Origin: Calothrix sp. PCC 6303
Lineage (GTDB): Bacteria > Cyanobacteriota > Cyanobacteriia > Cyanobacteriales > Nostocaceae
Reading direction: 5' to 3'
Assembly: GCF_000317435.1 (NCBI RefSeq)
Contig: NC_019751.1
Coordinates: 5,084,001-5,148,000 of the forward strand
Length of the DNA stretch: 64,000 bases
In this document: piece by piece, positions 42,789-52,086 of the stretch
How positions within the stretch are numbered: position 1 is the stretch's first letter
How the letters are laid out: each line of letters begins with the position of its first letter
Made by a program: the position numbers and the translations under genes
The notes under the pieces: model-generated
The model's input: only the letters and a program-made list of their open reading frames with translations
Told to the model about the DNA's origin: nothing
Database searches by the model: none

Positions 42789-43651
42789 TGCACATGTTGA
42801 TGATTGTCGTAGTGATAGCGATCGCGTGGTGCGTGAGATCCTTAGAAAATATCCCTCAAACTACCAACCATCGAATTTGTTGGGTTTCTCGCTGGCAGCG
42901 ATCGCTATTTCTATTTCTCTTTCCACCACTGCTTTTATTCTCCAACGCGATCGCGCTTTTGTGTATGGGTAGCCAAGACATGATGGGAACTTGGCACACA
43001 GGCAAATTTAGCTATGTTTTCGCCCTTTGCTATCTCCTCACCTCAATTTTATTTGGCATCTACCTAGCCTACAAAGGTTGGATATCTGTACAATCAGCCC
43101 GAAACAATCCCCAAATTCAACTAGCAGATCAAAAAATTCGCCTCTTGACAACTGGCGCATTATTTGCTGGTCAAATCGGCTTTTGGCAACCTGAACTAGT
43201 TATCAGCCAAGGACTCATTAAATCCCTTTCCGCAGAACAATTAGAAACCGTCCTGGCACACGAACAAGGACACCACTATTACCGAGATACATTTTGGTTC
43301 TTTTGGCTAGGTTGGGTTCGCAAATTTACAGCTTGGCTACCCAATACCAACATCCTCTGGCAAGAACTTGTAGACTTGCGTGAACTCCGCGCTGATGCTT
43401 ACGCAACTTCTCAAGTCGATCCCCTACTCTTAGCCGAATCACTACTGTTAGTTGCCAGTAACCCACCTGTCACATCAGATATGTGCTGTGCAGCAGTGAA
43501 TTCCTACGGAGTTCAGCGTCTTGAACAACGCATCGAAGCTTTACTTTCCCCACAAGAAACCCTAGAAACCAAACAAAAACTTCATTACCCGGCTTGGAAT
43601 CAATTTCTTTTTGCCTTACTTCCCTTAATCATAGTTTTCTTTCATCGCTAG
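42788..43651 (+). CDS. M56-type membrane metallopeptidase (BlaR1-like, no sensor domain)
   Basis: The 287-residue protein has membrane helices at both ends and HEQGHH with the zinc motif HExxH at residues 158-162. A downstream ELRADAYA gives the third ligand, E or D. It lacks the extracellular penicillin-binding sensor of true BlaR1. It probably cleaves or activates the BlaI-like repressor encoded immediately upstream (one-base overlap). A CVRSLENIP segment after the first helix and the LFPPLLLFSNAIALL segment mark further membrane passes. Confidence 0.88.
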   Translation: MHMLMIVVVIAIAWCVRSLENIPQTTNHRICWVSRWQRSLFLFLFPPLLLFSNAIALLCMGSQDMMGTWHTGKFSYVFALCYLLTSILFGIYLAYKGWISVQSARNNPQIQLADQKIRLLTTGALFAGQIGFWQPELVISQGLIKSLSAEQLETVLAHEQGHHYYRDTFWFFWLGWVRKFTAWLPNTNILWQELVDLRELRADAYATSQVDPLLLAESLLLVASNPPVTSDMCCAAVNSYGVQRLEQRIEALLSPQETLETKQKLHYPAWNQFLFALLPLIIVFFHR

Positions 43652-43658
43652 TCTTTAC

Positions 43659-43685
43659 AGATCCCCTTCAAGAAGTGGGGGATCT
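43659..43685. repeat. AGATCCCC palindrome
   Basis: AGATCCCC and GGGGGATCT enclose TTCAAGAAGT shortly after the M56 stop. The sequence is related to the arms at 26233 and 26450. It may also end the blaI-M56 transcript. Confidence 0.6.
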
Positions 43686-43729
43686 GGAGGATCTATAATT
43701 CATCGTAAAATCTTCAATCTCAAACTCCG

Positions 43730-44416
43730 ATGCGAATTCTTTTAGTAGATGATGAAACCGAACTAACAGATCCCCTGAGTCGTTTATTAATACGTGAAGG
43801 TTACACCGTCGATGCTGCCTATGACGGGGAAAATGGGAGTCAAATGGCAAAAAATACTACCTATGATCTATTAATTCTCGATTGGATGTTACCAGAGAAA
43901 ACTGGATTGGAAATTTGTCAAGAACTGCGGCAACAAGGTAAAGCTACACCTGTATTATTTTTAACAGCTAAAGACACCCTTGATGATCGAGTACAGGGAT
44001 TAGATGCTGGTGCCGATGATTACTTAGTTAAACCATTTGAACTACGGGAACTACTGGCAAGAGTTCGGGCATTATTACGACGTTCTCCAACCCAAACAGC
44101 AGCTAATTCAACAAATCGGATCAAGGTAGCAGACTTAGAACTAGATATCGAAAATCAAGTTGCCTATCGTCAAGCAAGAATAATTGAACTTTCCCAAAAA
44201 GAAACCCAACTATTGCAATATTTCATGGAAAACCTTGGGAATTTACTAACTCACACCCAAATTATGCAGCATCTGTGGCAAGAGGAAGAACAACCCAGCA
44301 GTAACGTAATTGCGGCACTAATTCGGTTGTTACGACGGAAAATTGAAGTTGGTGAACAGACGCAATTAATTTATAGCGTCTACGGAAAAGGCTACCGTTT
44401 TGGTATAAACGAATAA
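43730..44416 (+). CDS. rppA: OmpR/PhoB-type response regulator, RppA-like
   Basis: The 228-residue regulator has a receiver domain with D7, D8, phospho-acceptor D51, T79 and K101, and a C-terminal winged helix (about 130-226) ending YSVYGKGYRFG. The sequence LILDWMLPEKTGLEICQEL closely resembles RppA, which controls photosystem and nickel or redox genes in cyanobacteria. The cognate kinase RppB is usually adjacent but is absent here: the next gene is a small secreted protein. The start ATG lies 78 bases after the M56 gene. Confidence 0.85.
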   Translation: MRILLVDDETELTDPLSRLLIREGYTVDAAYDGENGSQMAKNTTYDLLILDWMLPEKTGLEICQELRQQGKATPVLFLTAKDTLDDRVQGLDAGADDYLVKPFELRELLARVRALLRRSPTQTAANSTNRIKVADLELDIENQVAYRQARIIELSQKETQLLQYFMENLGNLLTHTQIMQHLWQEEEQPSSNVIAALIRLLRRKIEVGEQTQLIYSVYGKGYRFGINE

Positions 44417-44524
44417 AAGTATCAAAAATTACAATGCAATAATATTACAAAAACCACCAGTCAAATTTCAGAAGTATATAATATTGTCAAGTCAAATCAG
44501 CTGAGAAAATACTCACCTTTAACC

Positions 44525-44875
44525 ATGAAAGCGAACAACTTCCATCGCGTAAGCTTCGCGTTTACCATTCTCGGTATATCAGCAGCTTTATTTGGTTTCC
44601 AAAATCCCGTTACAGCGCAATCGTCATCAGAGGTAAAATCGGGTGATTCTTTAACAGGAATTAATAATCGAGATGCTCAGGCAGATTTTAATAATTTCTT
44701 TGGCATTACCAATAGTAACAACAATCCGAGACAAACAACTAAGCCAGTGGGTTATAGTGAAACACTGACTTTACCCAATACACCAATTTTATTACAACCT
44801 GCACAATCAGTTAATGGCAATGATGGAGTACAGTTACAACTGGATCTTGGTAACTTAGAAAGTCAAACAAAGTAG
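44525..44875 (+). CDS. Small secreted protein of unknown function
   Basis: The 116-residue protein has a signal peptide (positive start MKANNFHR, hydrophobic residues 9-24, cleavage predicted near TAQ-SS at 31-33). The mature part is Asn/Ser/Gln-rich without cysteines and ends LQLDLGNLESQTK. I do not recognise it. It lies 108 bp after the rppA-like gene in the same direction, so it may be a target. Part of the signal codons (CATCGCGTAAGCTTCGCG) look like a dispersed palindromic repeat taken into the frame. Confidence 0.6.
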   Translation: MKANNFHRVSFAFTILGISAALFGFQNPVTAQSSSEVKSGDSLTGINNRDAQADFNNFFGITNSNNNPRQTTKPVGYSETLTLPNTPILLQPAQSVNGNDGVQLQLDLGNLESQTK

Positions 44876-45042
44876 ACATGAGGCGACTTCTGTAATCACG
44901 CCCTTAAGTAGGTAGGCATAAATAAAACATAGACGCGGTAGGCACGGAGTGACTTCTGTAAGTGCGGCTTCTCGCAGAGTACTATGTAACAAACCGTAAA
45001 CTTGATTCAAAGCCTTTTTACAAATTATTTGGGAGGCACAGG

Positions 45043-45100
45043 CACCCCAAATCTTTGCGCTGTCATAACGACAATTTTCAATACCCACCTACTTACCTAT
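45043..45100. repeat. Dispersed repeat related to 22686-22762
   Basis: The shared order of blocks is ACCCCAAAT, TTTGCGCT, ATAACGA, TTTTCAA, ACCCAC, TACTTA and CTAT. The other copy has about 20 extra bases in the middle. Confidence 0.75.
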
Positions 45101-45110
45101 CAGCCTCAGT

Positions 45111-45431
45111 TTACCGATGCTGTTGATAAATTACTTCTTTCGCCAGATTTTTACCTACTTCTTGAACTGTTTGAGTCACTTGGTTGAGCTTGGCGATCAT
45201 TGTAGCGCTTAGTAAACCAAGTACAATTAACAAGCTAAAAAAAAGTTTTTGACTCTTTGATTCCTTTGCCTGAATTTTGGCATTTGATTTTTCTGGCTCG
45301 TGGGGTTCGTGGTAGATTTCTTGTTTAACCAATGAAGTCCAATCATATCCACCGTGCCACCACAAATTAGATAAATTTAGATCATTGAGATTTTGGAAGC
45401 TATCATGATTTTGATTGTTTTCGTCAGACAT
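45111..45431 (-). CDS. Single-helix membrane-anchored protein
   Basis: The 106-residue protein starts MSDENNQNHDSFQNLNDL. An acidic and Asn-rich cytoplasmic N-terminus contains LWWHGGYDWTSLVKQEIYHEPHEP, given here as positions 23-46. One membrane helix (about 65-84) and a short tail follow. ATG 45431 is chosen because AGGAGAT lies 7 bases upstream. The frame extends 14 codons further without a ribosome site. No family is recognised. Confidence 0.65.
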   Translation of the reverse strand: MSDENNQNHDSFQNLNDLNLSNLWWHGGYDWTSLVKQEIYHEPHEPEKSNAKIQAKESKSQKLFFSLLIVLGLLSATMIAKLNQVTQTVQEVGKNLAKEVIYQQHR

Positions 45432-45810
45432 TTCTATCTCCTGATGATTAATTGAAGAGACAAACCAACTCAAAAACTAAAACAGACTACTACGTTAAGG
45501 CAGGAGGAACCTAAGCAATCAAGCCAATAAAACAAGCTTTTTGGCTGGTTGCAATGGTAGGTTTATTTCTGCCGTGCTGTACTAGGTTATTGATATATAG
45601 ACAACCATCAACAATTTTTATGCACAATTGCATTGCTAAGTCCTATCCCCAAAGGACTGCAAAGGATTTATAATTTCTTGGGATGTCGGATTTGAAGCTA
45701 TTTCCGCAGATAATATTCAGTAAACCAGAATTTCCCTTGATTCCGCTAGCGAAAATCTGCGGACGTTTTGCAGTAATATTAATCCTTTAGATAGATGGGG
45801 GAAAATAAGG
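45432..45810. other. Gene-free divergent gap
   Basis: This gap separates the membrane-anchored protein from the phosphatase gene. A stem-like CCAAAGGACT sequence and AT-rich promoter candidates are the only things visible. Confidence 0.35.
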
Positions 45811-47151
45811 ATGACTCGTGTCATCATAGTGCGCCACGGAGAAAGCACCTACAATACGCAAAGGCGAATCCAAGGACGTAGTAATGCTTCAACGCTAACT
45901 GAAAAGGGTAGGAACGATGCCAATAAAGTTGGTAATATCCTGAAAAATATTCCTTTTCAAGCGATTTACTGTAGCCCTTTACAACGGGCAAAGGAAACTG
46001 CTGAAATTATTCATCGTGAGATTATTGCGAACTCTGGAGACAGTGCTAGTTTTTCCACTAGTGACAAGTTGATGGAAATTGATTTGCGAACATGGGAAGG
46101 TTTACTTACCAGTGATGTCAAAGAGAATTATCCCGAAGATTATCGAATTTGGCATGAAGAACCAGAAAAACTGGTGATGGAGGTTGAAAATCGGGAATAT
46201 TTTCCAGTTTTAGCTTTGTATGGACAAGCTAGGGATTTTTGGCAGGAAATTTTGGAGCGCCACCCAGGTGAAACTATCTTGGTGGTGGGACATAATGGGA
46301 TTAACAGAGCCTTAATTAGTACTGCTTTGGGTGTGTCTGCCAATCGCTATCATTCGTTGCAACAATCAAATTGTGGTGTGAGTATCCTCAATTTTGCGGG
46401 TGGTTTGGATGATACGGTGCAGTTGGAATCTTTGAACCAAACTCAGCATATGGGGGAAATTTTCCCATCGGTACGTCCTGGACACCAAGGTGTAAGATTG
46501 CTGTTGGTGCGTCATGGTGAAACTGAGTGGAACCGTCAAGGAAAGTTTCAAGGACAAATTGATATTCCCCTGAATGATAATGGTAGACAGCAAGCGCAAA
46601 AAGCTGGAGAATTTCTCAAAGATGTGAAAATCGACTTTGCTATTAGTAGTTCAATGTCGCGTCCAAAAGAAACTGCGGAGATTATTTTACAGCCACATTC
46701 TGATATTTCACTGGAAGTTGATGATGGTTTGCGAGAAATTAGTCACGGATTGTGGGAAGGTAAGTTTGAGAAGGAGATTGAACAGGAGTTTCCTGGAGAA
46801 TTAGAACGTTGGAGAACGATTCCCGCTGAGGTGCAAATGCCAGAAGGTGAAAATTTGCAACAGGTTTGGGAACGAAGCGCGATCGCATGGCGGAAAATAG
46901 TTAGTACTGGACTAGATAAGCAACTGCAAATTGGTTTAGTTGTTGCCCACGATGCCACAAATAAATCTTTACTTTGTCAAATTCTGGGATTACCAGCAGA
47001 AAACTTTTGGAATTTTCGTCAAGGTAATGGTGCAGTCAGCGTGATTGATTATCCTAATGGGTTGGATGGGTTGCCAGTGCTGCAAGCTATGAACATTACT
47101 GCACATTTGGGTGGTGGTGTATTTGATAAAACCGCAGCTGGAGCGTTATAA
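45811..47151 (+). CDS. Two-domain histidine phosphatase (PGAM-like)
   Basis: The 446-residue protein consists of two tandem phosphoglycerate-mutase-like domains. Each has the RHG motif: VRHGESTYN with H9 and LLVRHGETEWN with its histidine near 235. Each also has a distal catalytic His (VVGHNGINRAL and VVAHDATNKSLL). Cyanobacterial relatives include phosphoserine phosphatases and a homologue of plant 2-carboxyarabinitol-1-phosphate phosphatase. Both domains keep their catalytic residues, so neither looks degenerate. It is monocistronic. GTG or ATG alternatives downstream are less likely because the motif starts at residue 7. Confidence 0.88.
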   Translation: MTRVIIVRHGESTYNTQRRIQGRSNASTLTEKGRNDANKVGNILKNIPFQAIYCSPLQRAKETAEIIHREIIANSGDSASFSTSDKLMEIDLRTWEGLLTSDVKENYPEDYRIWHEEPEKLVMEVENREYFPVLALYGQARDFWQEILERHPGETILVVGHNGINRALISTALGVSANRYHSLQQSNCGVSILNFAGGLDDTVQLESLNQTQHMGEIFPSVRPGHQGVRLLLVRHGETEWNRQGKFQGQIDIPLNDNGRQQAQKAGEFLKDVKIDFAISSSMSRPKETAEIILQPHSDISLEVDDGLREISHGLWEGKFEKEIEQEFPGELERWRTIPAEVQMPEGENLQQVWERSAIAWRKIVSTGLDKQLQIGLVVAHDATNKSLLCQILGLPAENFWNFRQGNGAVSVIDYPNGLDGLPVLQAMNITAHLGGGVFDKTAAGAL

Positions 47152-47377
47152 ATCAGTTAACAGTAATCAGTTATCAGTTGTCGGGGTATGTACACCTGAT
47201 TTACCTCAAAGCTTGTAGAGATAAGATATGTGACTCTATGGCTAGGTTAAAGATTTGTATTTGTACTTTGGAAAAATGCACAATGGAGTCTAACAATTCT
47301 AATTGTAATAATAAATCCGCTAACTGATAACTGGTAACTGGTAACTGATAACTGATAACTGCTAACTGATAACTGAT
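47151..47377. repeat. TAACTGA short tandem repeats with an inverted partner
   Basis: 47321-47377 holds about eight imperfect TAACTGA/TAACTGG heptamers directly before the dihydroorotase-like gene. 47151-47180 holds the inverted complement (CAGTTAACAGT, CAGTTATCAGT). The two arms could pair across about 140 bases. Confidence 0.85.
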
Positions 47378-47381
47378 TTAT

Positions 47382-48644
47382 ATGGAACTTTTACAACAGG
47401 TGCGAGTAATTGACTCGGTTTCCCAAACTGATGAAGTAACGGATGTACTGCTGAATGAGTCGGGAAATTATCAAATTATTGCGTCTATCTCCCCTCTAGA
47501 ATTATCACCAGATACCTTAGTTCGTGATTGTCGCGGTTTGGTGCTAGGTAATGGTTTGGTGGATTTGTATAGTCATTCTGGGGAACCTGGGTTTGAAGAG
47601 CGGGAAACTTTGGTATCCTTGATGCAATCGGCTAAAGCTGGCGGTTTTACCCGGATTTGTCTTTTACCCGATACTTCTCCCGCTCTCGATAATCCGGCAT
47701 CTATTGCTCAAATTCACCAAAAAAGTCGAGATATTGGGCAAAATCTGCCAAATATCTATCTTTGGGGTGCATTAACTCATGGTGTGGAAGGACAAAAAAT
47801 TACTGAGTTTGCCGAATTAGCTGAAGCGGGAATTGTTGGGTTTGCAGATGGTAAGCCGTTGACAAATTTAGGTATGGTGCGACGTATTTTAGAATACCTA
47901 AAACCTTTGAGTAAACCTGTAGCCTTTTGGTGCTGTGATCATCACTTACACGCTAATGGGATGATGCGAGAAGGTAGTGACGCAATAAGATTTGGGTTGC
48001 CATTAATACCATATAGCTGTGAGACCTCAGCAATTTCCGCATTATTAGAATTAGTGGCAACCATGGGTACACCTATACACATTATGCGGGTATCGACAGC
48101 GCGGGGAGTGGAATTAATTGCTGATGCGAAATCGCGGGGTTTAGCAGTCACAGCAAGTACCACATGGATGCATTTATTATTGGATAGTAAAGCCTTAAAA
48201 AGTTATCATCCTAGCTTGCATTTAGAACCACCCCTGGGAAATAGCAGTGATATGTTAGCATTGCGTCGAGGAATTAAGGATGGGATCATAGATGCGATCG
48301 CTATTGAGCATACACCCTATACTTATGAGGAAAAAACTGTAGCTTTTGCGGACGCACCACCCGGAGCGATAGGGTACGAGTTAGCTTTACCTTTGTTGTG
48401 GCAAAACCTCGTGGAAACTGGAGAATTCACTGCTTTAGAATTATGGCAAGCTTTAAGTAGTCGTCCTGCAAATTGTGTACAACAACAGTTAAATACTATT
48501 ACCTCTGGAAAAGCTGCTGAATTAGTTTTATTTAATCCTCATCAAACCTGGAAAGTTGAACCTAGAAATCTCCAGACACTTGCAGCAAATAGCTATTGGT
48601 ATGGACAAAAATTAACAGGTAAAGTGATTGAAACTTGGTGTTAA
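47382..48644 (+). CDS. pyrC: Dihydroorotase-like protein lacking metal ligands
   Basis: The 420-residue amidohydrolase-fold protein aligns with the dihydroorotase that closes carbamoyl-aspartate in pyrimidine synthesis, but its catalytic residues are missing. The DxHxH motif is D61-L-Y63-S-H65; HCED is replaced by WCCD; TPHHL by TWMHL; DHAPH by EHTPY (about 309-313). In other bacteria such PyrC' proteins are inactive partners that hold aspartate transcarbamoylase together. The same form seems usual in cyanobacteria, so an active dihydroorotase is likely elsewhere. The ATG lies 4 bases after the repeat array. Symbol by family, not by activity. Confidence 0.8.
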   Translation: MELLQQVRVIDSVSQTDEVTDVLLNESGNYQIIASISPLELSPDTLVRDCRGLVLGNGLVDLYSHSGEPGFEERETLVSLMQSAKAGGFTRICLLPDTSPALDNPASIAQIHQKSRDIGQNLPNIYLWGALTHGVEGQKITEFAELAEAGIVGFADGKPLTNLGMVRRILEYLKPLSKPVAFWCCDHHLHANGMMREGSDAIRFGLPLIPYSCETSAISALLELVATMGTPIHIMRVSTARGVELIADAKSRGLAVTASTTWMHLLLDSKALKSYHPSLHLEPPLGNSSDMLALRRGIKDGIIDAIAIEHTPYTYEEKTVAFADAPPGAIGYELALPLLWQNLVETGEFTALELWQALSSRPANCVQQQLNTITSGKAAELVLFNPHQTWKVEPRNLQTLAANSYWYGQKLTGKVIETWC

Positions 48645-49089
48645 TTTACTAATTAGAGCTTGCTGATATTCACGGCTCATGTAAATTTGATTATCGTTGC
48701 TTGGTGCTTGATGTTATAGTTTTGATTTCTAGATTCAAATCTGCTTACAGCATCAAAATTATACGATAAAGTCATCTTAGTTGCGTGAGTCTTAGTATCT
48801 TTGAATGCAAAGTCAAAATATATAACGCAAAATAGTATTTATTTTCACAAAATTATGAATTAAATCATATTTAGCTATAATTTCTGATATAAAATTACTA
48901 AAAAACAGTATATCAAAGTCAAGATGTATAAATCATCTGGTTAAATTGAGTAATTCTCTAGTTTTTGCTTAAAGGAATCGTTTACAATATTGTATATTCA
49001 TAACTAAGACGAGTAAGATTAGCGATGTTACTCACTAAGTAACTGTGACATCTTAATAAGTAAGAACACAGTTAACGGAACAAAATACG
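48645..49089. other. AT-rich gene-free gap
   Basis: A 14-base remnant (AATTAGAGCTTGCTGA at 48650) resembles the start of the 118-bp dispersed repeat. Otherwise it is AT-rich with no RNA gene recognised. Confidence 0.45.
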
Positions 49090-49944
49090 ATGGTAAGCAT
49101 AGCTAGTAATACTGATTTCTTGAAACGTACTTCATCTCAGAAATTTCAGAAGCTAGGTAGATTTAGAACAGTTCGCCATCTATATAGTCAAACTCAAAAA
49201 GTATTCCAAAGTCTATATCCAGCAAAGCTAGTAGATTATCAAAGCCAAATATTTTCTACCTCAATAGATCAAAAAGAATGTCAGCGGGAATTAAGTTCTA
49301 CCGCGATTTATCCACTAAAATCTTTACTAAATCAGAATATTGTTGATGCAATCTATAATTTTGCAACAACTAATCCTTGTGTAGAACCTAAAAATGAGCA
49401 TACTTTTTATGTTAAGGATATTGATAACAAAAAACTAGACTCTAACTACATTTATCGCGGATTAGTGGCAGATATTCATACCTGCCCCGAAATTAGACAA
49501 GTCACACATAACAATGAACTAATTCAAGTTGCTAGCAACTTTCTTGGTTACTATCCAAGCAAAATCACTCAACATTTAACTTGGAGTTTTGTTGTTCCTG
49601 AAAGTGAAGATAAAATTCAGCAGTTATATCCTCCCACTAACTGGCATTATGATGTTGCAGGAATGAACTTTGTCACTGCAAGTTTTTATATTACAGATGT
49701 GATGAATATTGAATCTGGAGTGCATGTATTATTACCAGGTTCTCATAAAAATAAACCTATTTCAATGCTCTTAAATTCTAATATTCAGGAAGAAGAAGTT
49801 GTCTTTAAGCATTATAGTAGATGGCAACAAATGTATTTGATAGGTAAAGCTGGTTACGGCTTTATGGAAGATCCATCTTGTTTGCATAGAGTTAAACCAC
49901 CTACCACAAAAGATCGCTTAATTTTACAAATTCGTTATTCATAA
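49090..49944 (+). CDS. PhyH-like 2-oxoglutarate/Fe(II) oxygenase
   Basis: The 284-residue protein shows the phytanoyl-CoA dioxygenase jelly-roll signature. The iron motif HxD is H186-Y-D188 in NWHYDVAGM, the distal His is H266 in SCLHRVKPP, and the 2-oxoglutarate arginine is likely in RLILQIRYS. SGVHVLLPGSHK is a typical middle segment. The first 90 residues are divergent and basic. The gene is AT-rich and isolated between long gaps, so it may be horizontally acquired or a specialised-metabolite tailoring enzyme. The substrate is unknown. Confidence 0.78.
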   Translation: MVSIASNTDFLKRTSSQKFQKLGRFRTVRHLYSQTQKVFQSLYPAKLVDYQSQIFSTSIDQKECQRELSSTAIYPLKSLLNQNIVDAIYNFATTNPCVEPKNEHTFYVKDIDNKKLDSNYIYRGLVADIHTCPEIRQVTHNNELIQVASNFLGYYPSKITQHLTWSFVVPESEDKIQQLYPPTNWHYDVAGMNFVTASFYITDVMNIESGVHVLLPGSHKNKPISMLLNSNIQEEEVVFKHYSRWQQMYLIGKAGYGFMEDPSCLHRVKPPTTKDRLILQIRYS

Positions 49945-50030
49945 GTACCTTCTTAAGGGTATCTACATCTGATTAAGAAATAAGTAATGAGTAATAAATC
50001 TATTTTGTAATGGGAATTTACACAAGGGAT

Positions 50031-50058
50031 GTTTGTGGGGGAAGTTTCCCCCACAAAC
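50031..50058. terminator. Strong palindrome between convergent genes
   Basis: GTTTGTGGGGGAA and TTCCCCCACAAAC are perfect 13-bp arms with a 2-base loop. The palindrome lies between the PhyH-like gene and the tpsB-like gene and would terminate in both directions or extrude as a cruciform. Confidence 0.7.
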
Positions 50059-50103
50059 ATGCTGCCTCCAACTAAAACAGGCTGCCGCAAACGTGGTTAA
50101 AGG

Positions 50104-51891
50104 TTAAAATGGACTATAAGTCAGCGAGAAATATAAACCATTTTCCTGCCAGTTGTTTTTCTTAGATTCTATTGAAACCAAAGGAATACCGTAATCTAAT
50201 TGGGCATTGAGATTATCACCTAACTGAAATCTTAGACCTAATCCTGTAGACACTAATGTATTAGGTTTAGGATCCGGATTTTTGCCTTGATTCCATACGG
50301 TACCAAAATCCAGGAAGGGAACCAACTGTAAAACTAACTTAGATTTGCGTTGTCTCCAAATTGGTAAACGTACTTCGGTACTAGCTAAAAACCCATTATC
50401 TGTTAATAGGGCATCTTGACGGTAGCCGCGCACACTTTGAATTCCTCCCAAACTGTACTGTTCAATAGCAAGTAATTGTCTATCAGCAAATTGCAAATCA
50501 CCACGTACCAAGAAAAGTGTATCGGGTGCAAGTAAACTAACCAATTGGGCTTGTCCTCTCCATGCCAAAAAGCTACTATCAGGAGAAGATTTATTAATGG
50601 TGGAGTTGAAAGCATCAAGCCCGATGCTAAACTGCGATCGCGCTGCCAATACTTGGCGACTATCACGTTGTGTCCACTCTTGAGTGAACCTCAGTGCTGT
50701 GACGCTAGTTCTACCGTTTTCATCAGTTCCAGTCCCTGGAAAGGGTACTTCACCGTTGAATAAACTAGCTTTGCTTTCCCGCTGGGTAAAGGCAAAACCT
50801 AGGGCAAATTCTTCGCGGGGTTTTTGAACAATTGGTTGACGTAGGGCTACTTCATAATATCTGGAGTAGGAAGTAATATCTAGCTGGTTAAATGGTTTTT
50901 CGATAATGTCATTATCTGAGGTTCCATAACTAAATGCCAGAGTACCGTTTTTCGCATTGATGGGTAAACTGTAGCTAAAATCCCAAACGTCGCTACCATC
51001 AGTATTTAGATAACTAACACTTGCACTGTCTCCAAATCCTGATAAATTGCCTTCTCTGATTCTAACTTCACGACGAAAACTACCGACGCTGGGAGAACGT
51101 CCATTATCTAACGTTAACTGAGTATTAAAGGTTTTTGCTTCTAATACCTTGACTTCCAAAACACTACCACCAGGGGTTGTTCCGGTAGAAAGTTCGGCAG
51201 AAAGGTTACTAACTTGAGGATTTGTTTGTAAAACCTGCAATCCTTGTAGTAAGCGATCGCGATTTAAAGGTCTGCCTGCTGCTAGTCTAACACGACTGCG
51301 AATATACTGGGGATTGAGGCGTTTTAAACCAGTAACTTTAATCTCTTCTACCTGACCCTCTACTACCTTGATTTCGACTGTACCACCTTTGAGTGATTGA
51401 GAGGGAATATAGGCACCACTTGTGATGTATCCTTTATCAACATATAGCTTTGTAATTGCCGAACGAACTTGAAATAATTCTGGCAGAGTTAAAGGTTTTT
51501 TTGTAAAAGGTGCGGTAACTTTCTCAAAATCTGCGGCACTAAAAACTGTACTACCCGTAACTATAAACTGATCAACCTGGATCGTATCTGGGACATTTAT
51601 ATCGGGATTAACTTCTGGGGGAGTCGGTTCGGCATTAGGTGGCAATAACAACTCATCGGGTGGTGGTAGCGGAGTTGGTAGCGGTTGTGGTAAAGGTTGG
51701 GTAGAGGGTGGTTTATTATCTTGCTGTGGAGGCAAAACTGGAGTAACTTGGGCTTGTAATTGGTTTGTTAATTGGTTTGTTAAATCTGCTTCTATTGCCA
51801 ACTGCGCTTTGAGTGGCTGAATATCGCACATATTAACGATAGTAGCCAGACTTAAACAGCAAGCATTGATATTAAATTTTGATAATGTCAT
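50104..51891 (-). CDS. TpsB/ShlB-family outer-membrane secretion protein
   Basis: The 595-residue protein exports a TpsA partner in two-partner secretion, or imports heme or iron-binding products in some relatives. A signal-like N-terminus precedes a Pro-rich linker (about 55-100). A POTRA_2 domain follows (VDQFIVTGSTVFSAADF, about 105-185), with a second POTRA ending near 265. The beta-barrel carries the lid-loop motif VRGYR in GGIQSVRGYRQD (about residue 480) and ends with phenylalanine. No TpsA-like large gene lies beside it. An NQLTNQL duplication occurs just after the signal. Confidence 0.9.
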   Translation of the reverse strand: MTLSKFNINACCLSLATIVNMCDIQPLKAQLAIEADLTNQLTNQLQAQVTPVLPPQQDNKPPSTQPLPQPLPTPLPPPDELLLPPNAEPTPPEVNPDINVPDTIQVDQFIVTGSTVFSAADFEKVTAPFTKKPLTLPELFQVRSAITKLYVDKGYITSGAYIPSQSLKGGTVEIKVVEGQVEEIKVTGLKRLNPQYIRSRVRLAAGRPLNRDRLLQGLQVLQTNPQVSNLSAELSTGTTPGGSVLEVKVLEAKTFNTQLTLDNGRSPSVGSFRREVRIREGNLSGFGDSASVSYLNTDGSDVWDFSYSLPINAKNGTLAFSYGTSDNDIIEKPFNQLDITSYSRYYEVALRQPIVQKPREEFALGFAFTQRESKASLFNGEVPFPGTGTDENGRTSVTALRFTQEWTQRDSRQVLAARSQFSIGLDAFNSTINKSSPDSSFLAWRGQAQLVSLLAPDTLFLVRGDLQFADRQLLAIEQYSLGGIQSVRGYRQDALLTDNGFLASTEVRLPIWRQRKSKLVLQLVPFLDFGTVWNQGKNPDPKPNTLVSTGLGLRFQLGDNLNAQLDYGIPLVSIESKKNNWQENGLYFSLTYSPF

Positions 51892-52086
51892 AAAATCTCA
51901 AGAGATGCTAAACAGAGATCACAACTTACGGCAAATTTAGCAACTTGATTGTTGCTGATTAGATATTGCGGTAACTTATTTCGGTGCTGTGATTATTCTA
52001 AGGGAATACCTATTAAAAACATAACTAAGCTAAAACGCATCTAGATGACATAAAATAAAAGCAGCAAATTTAGATAATAAGCCGAA

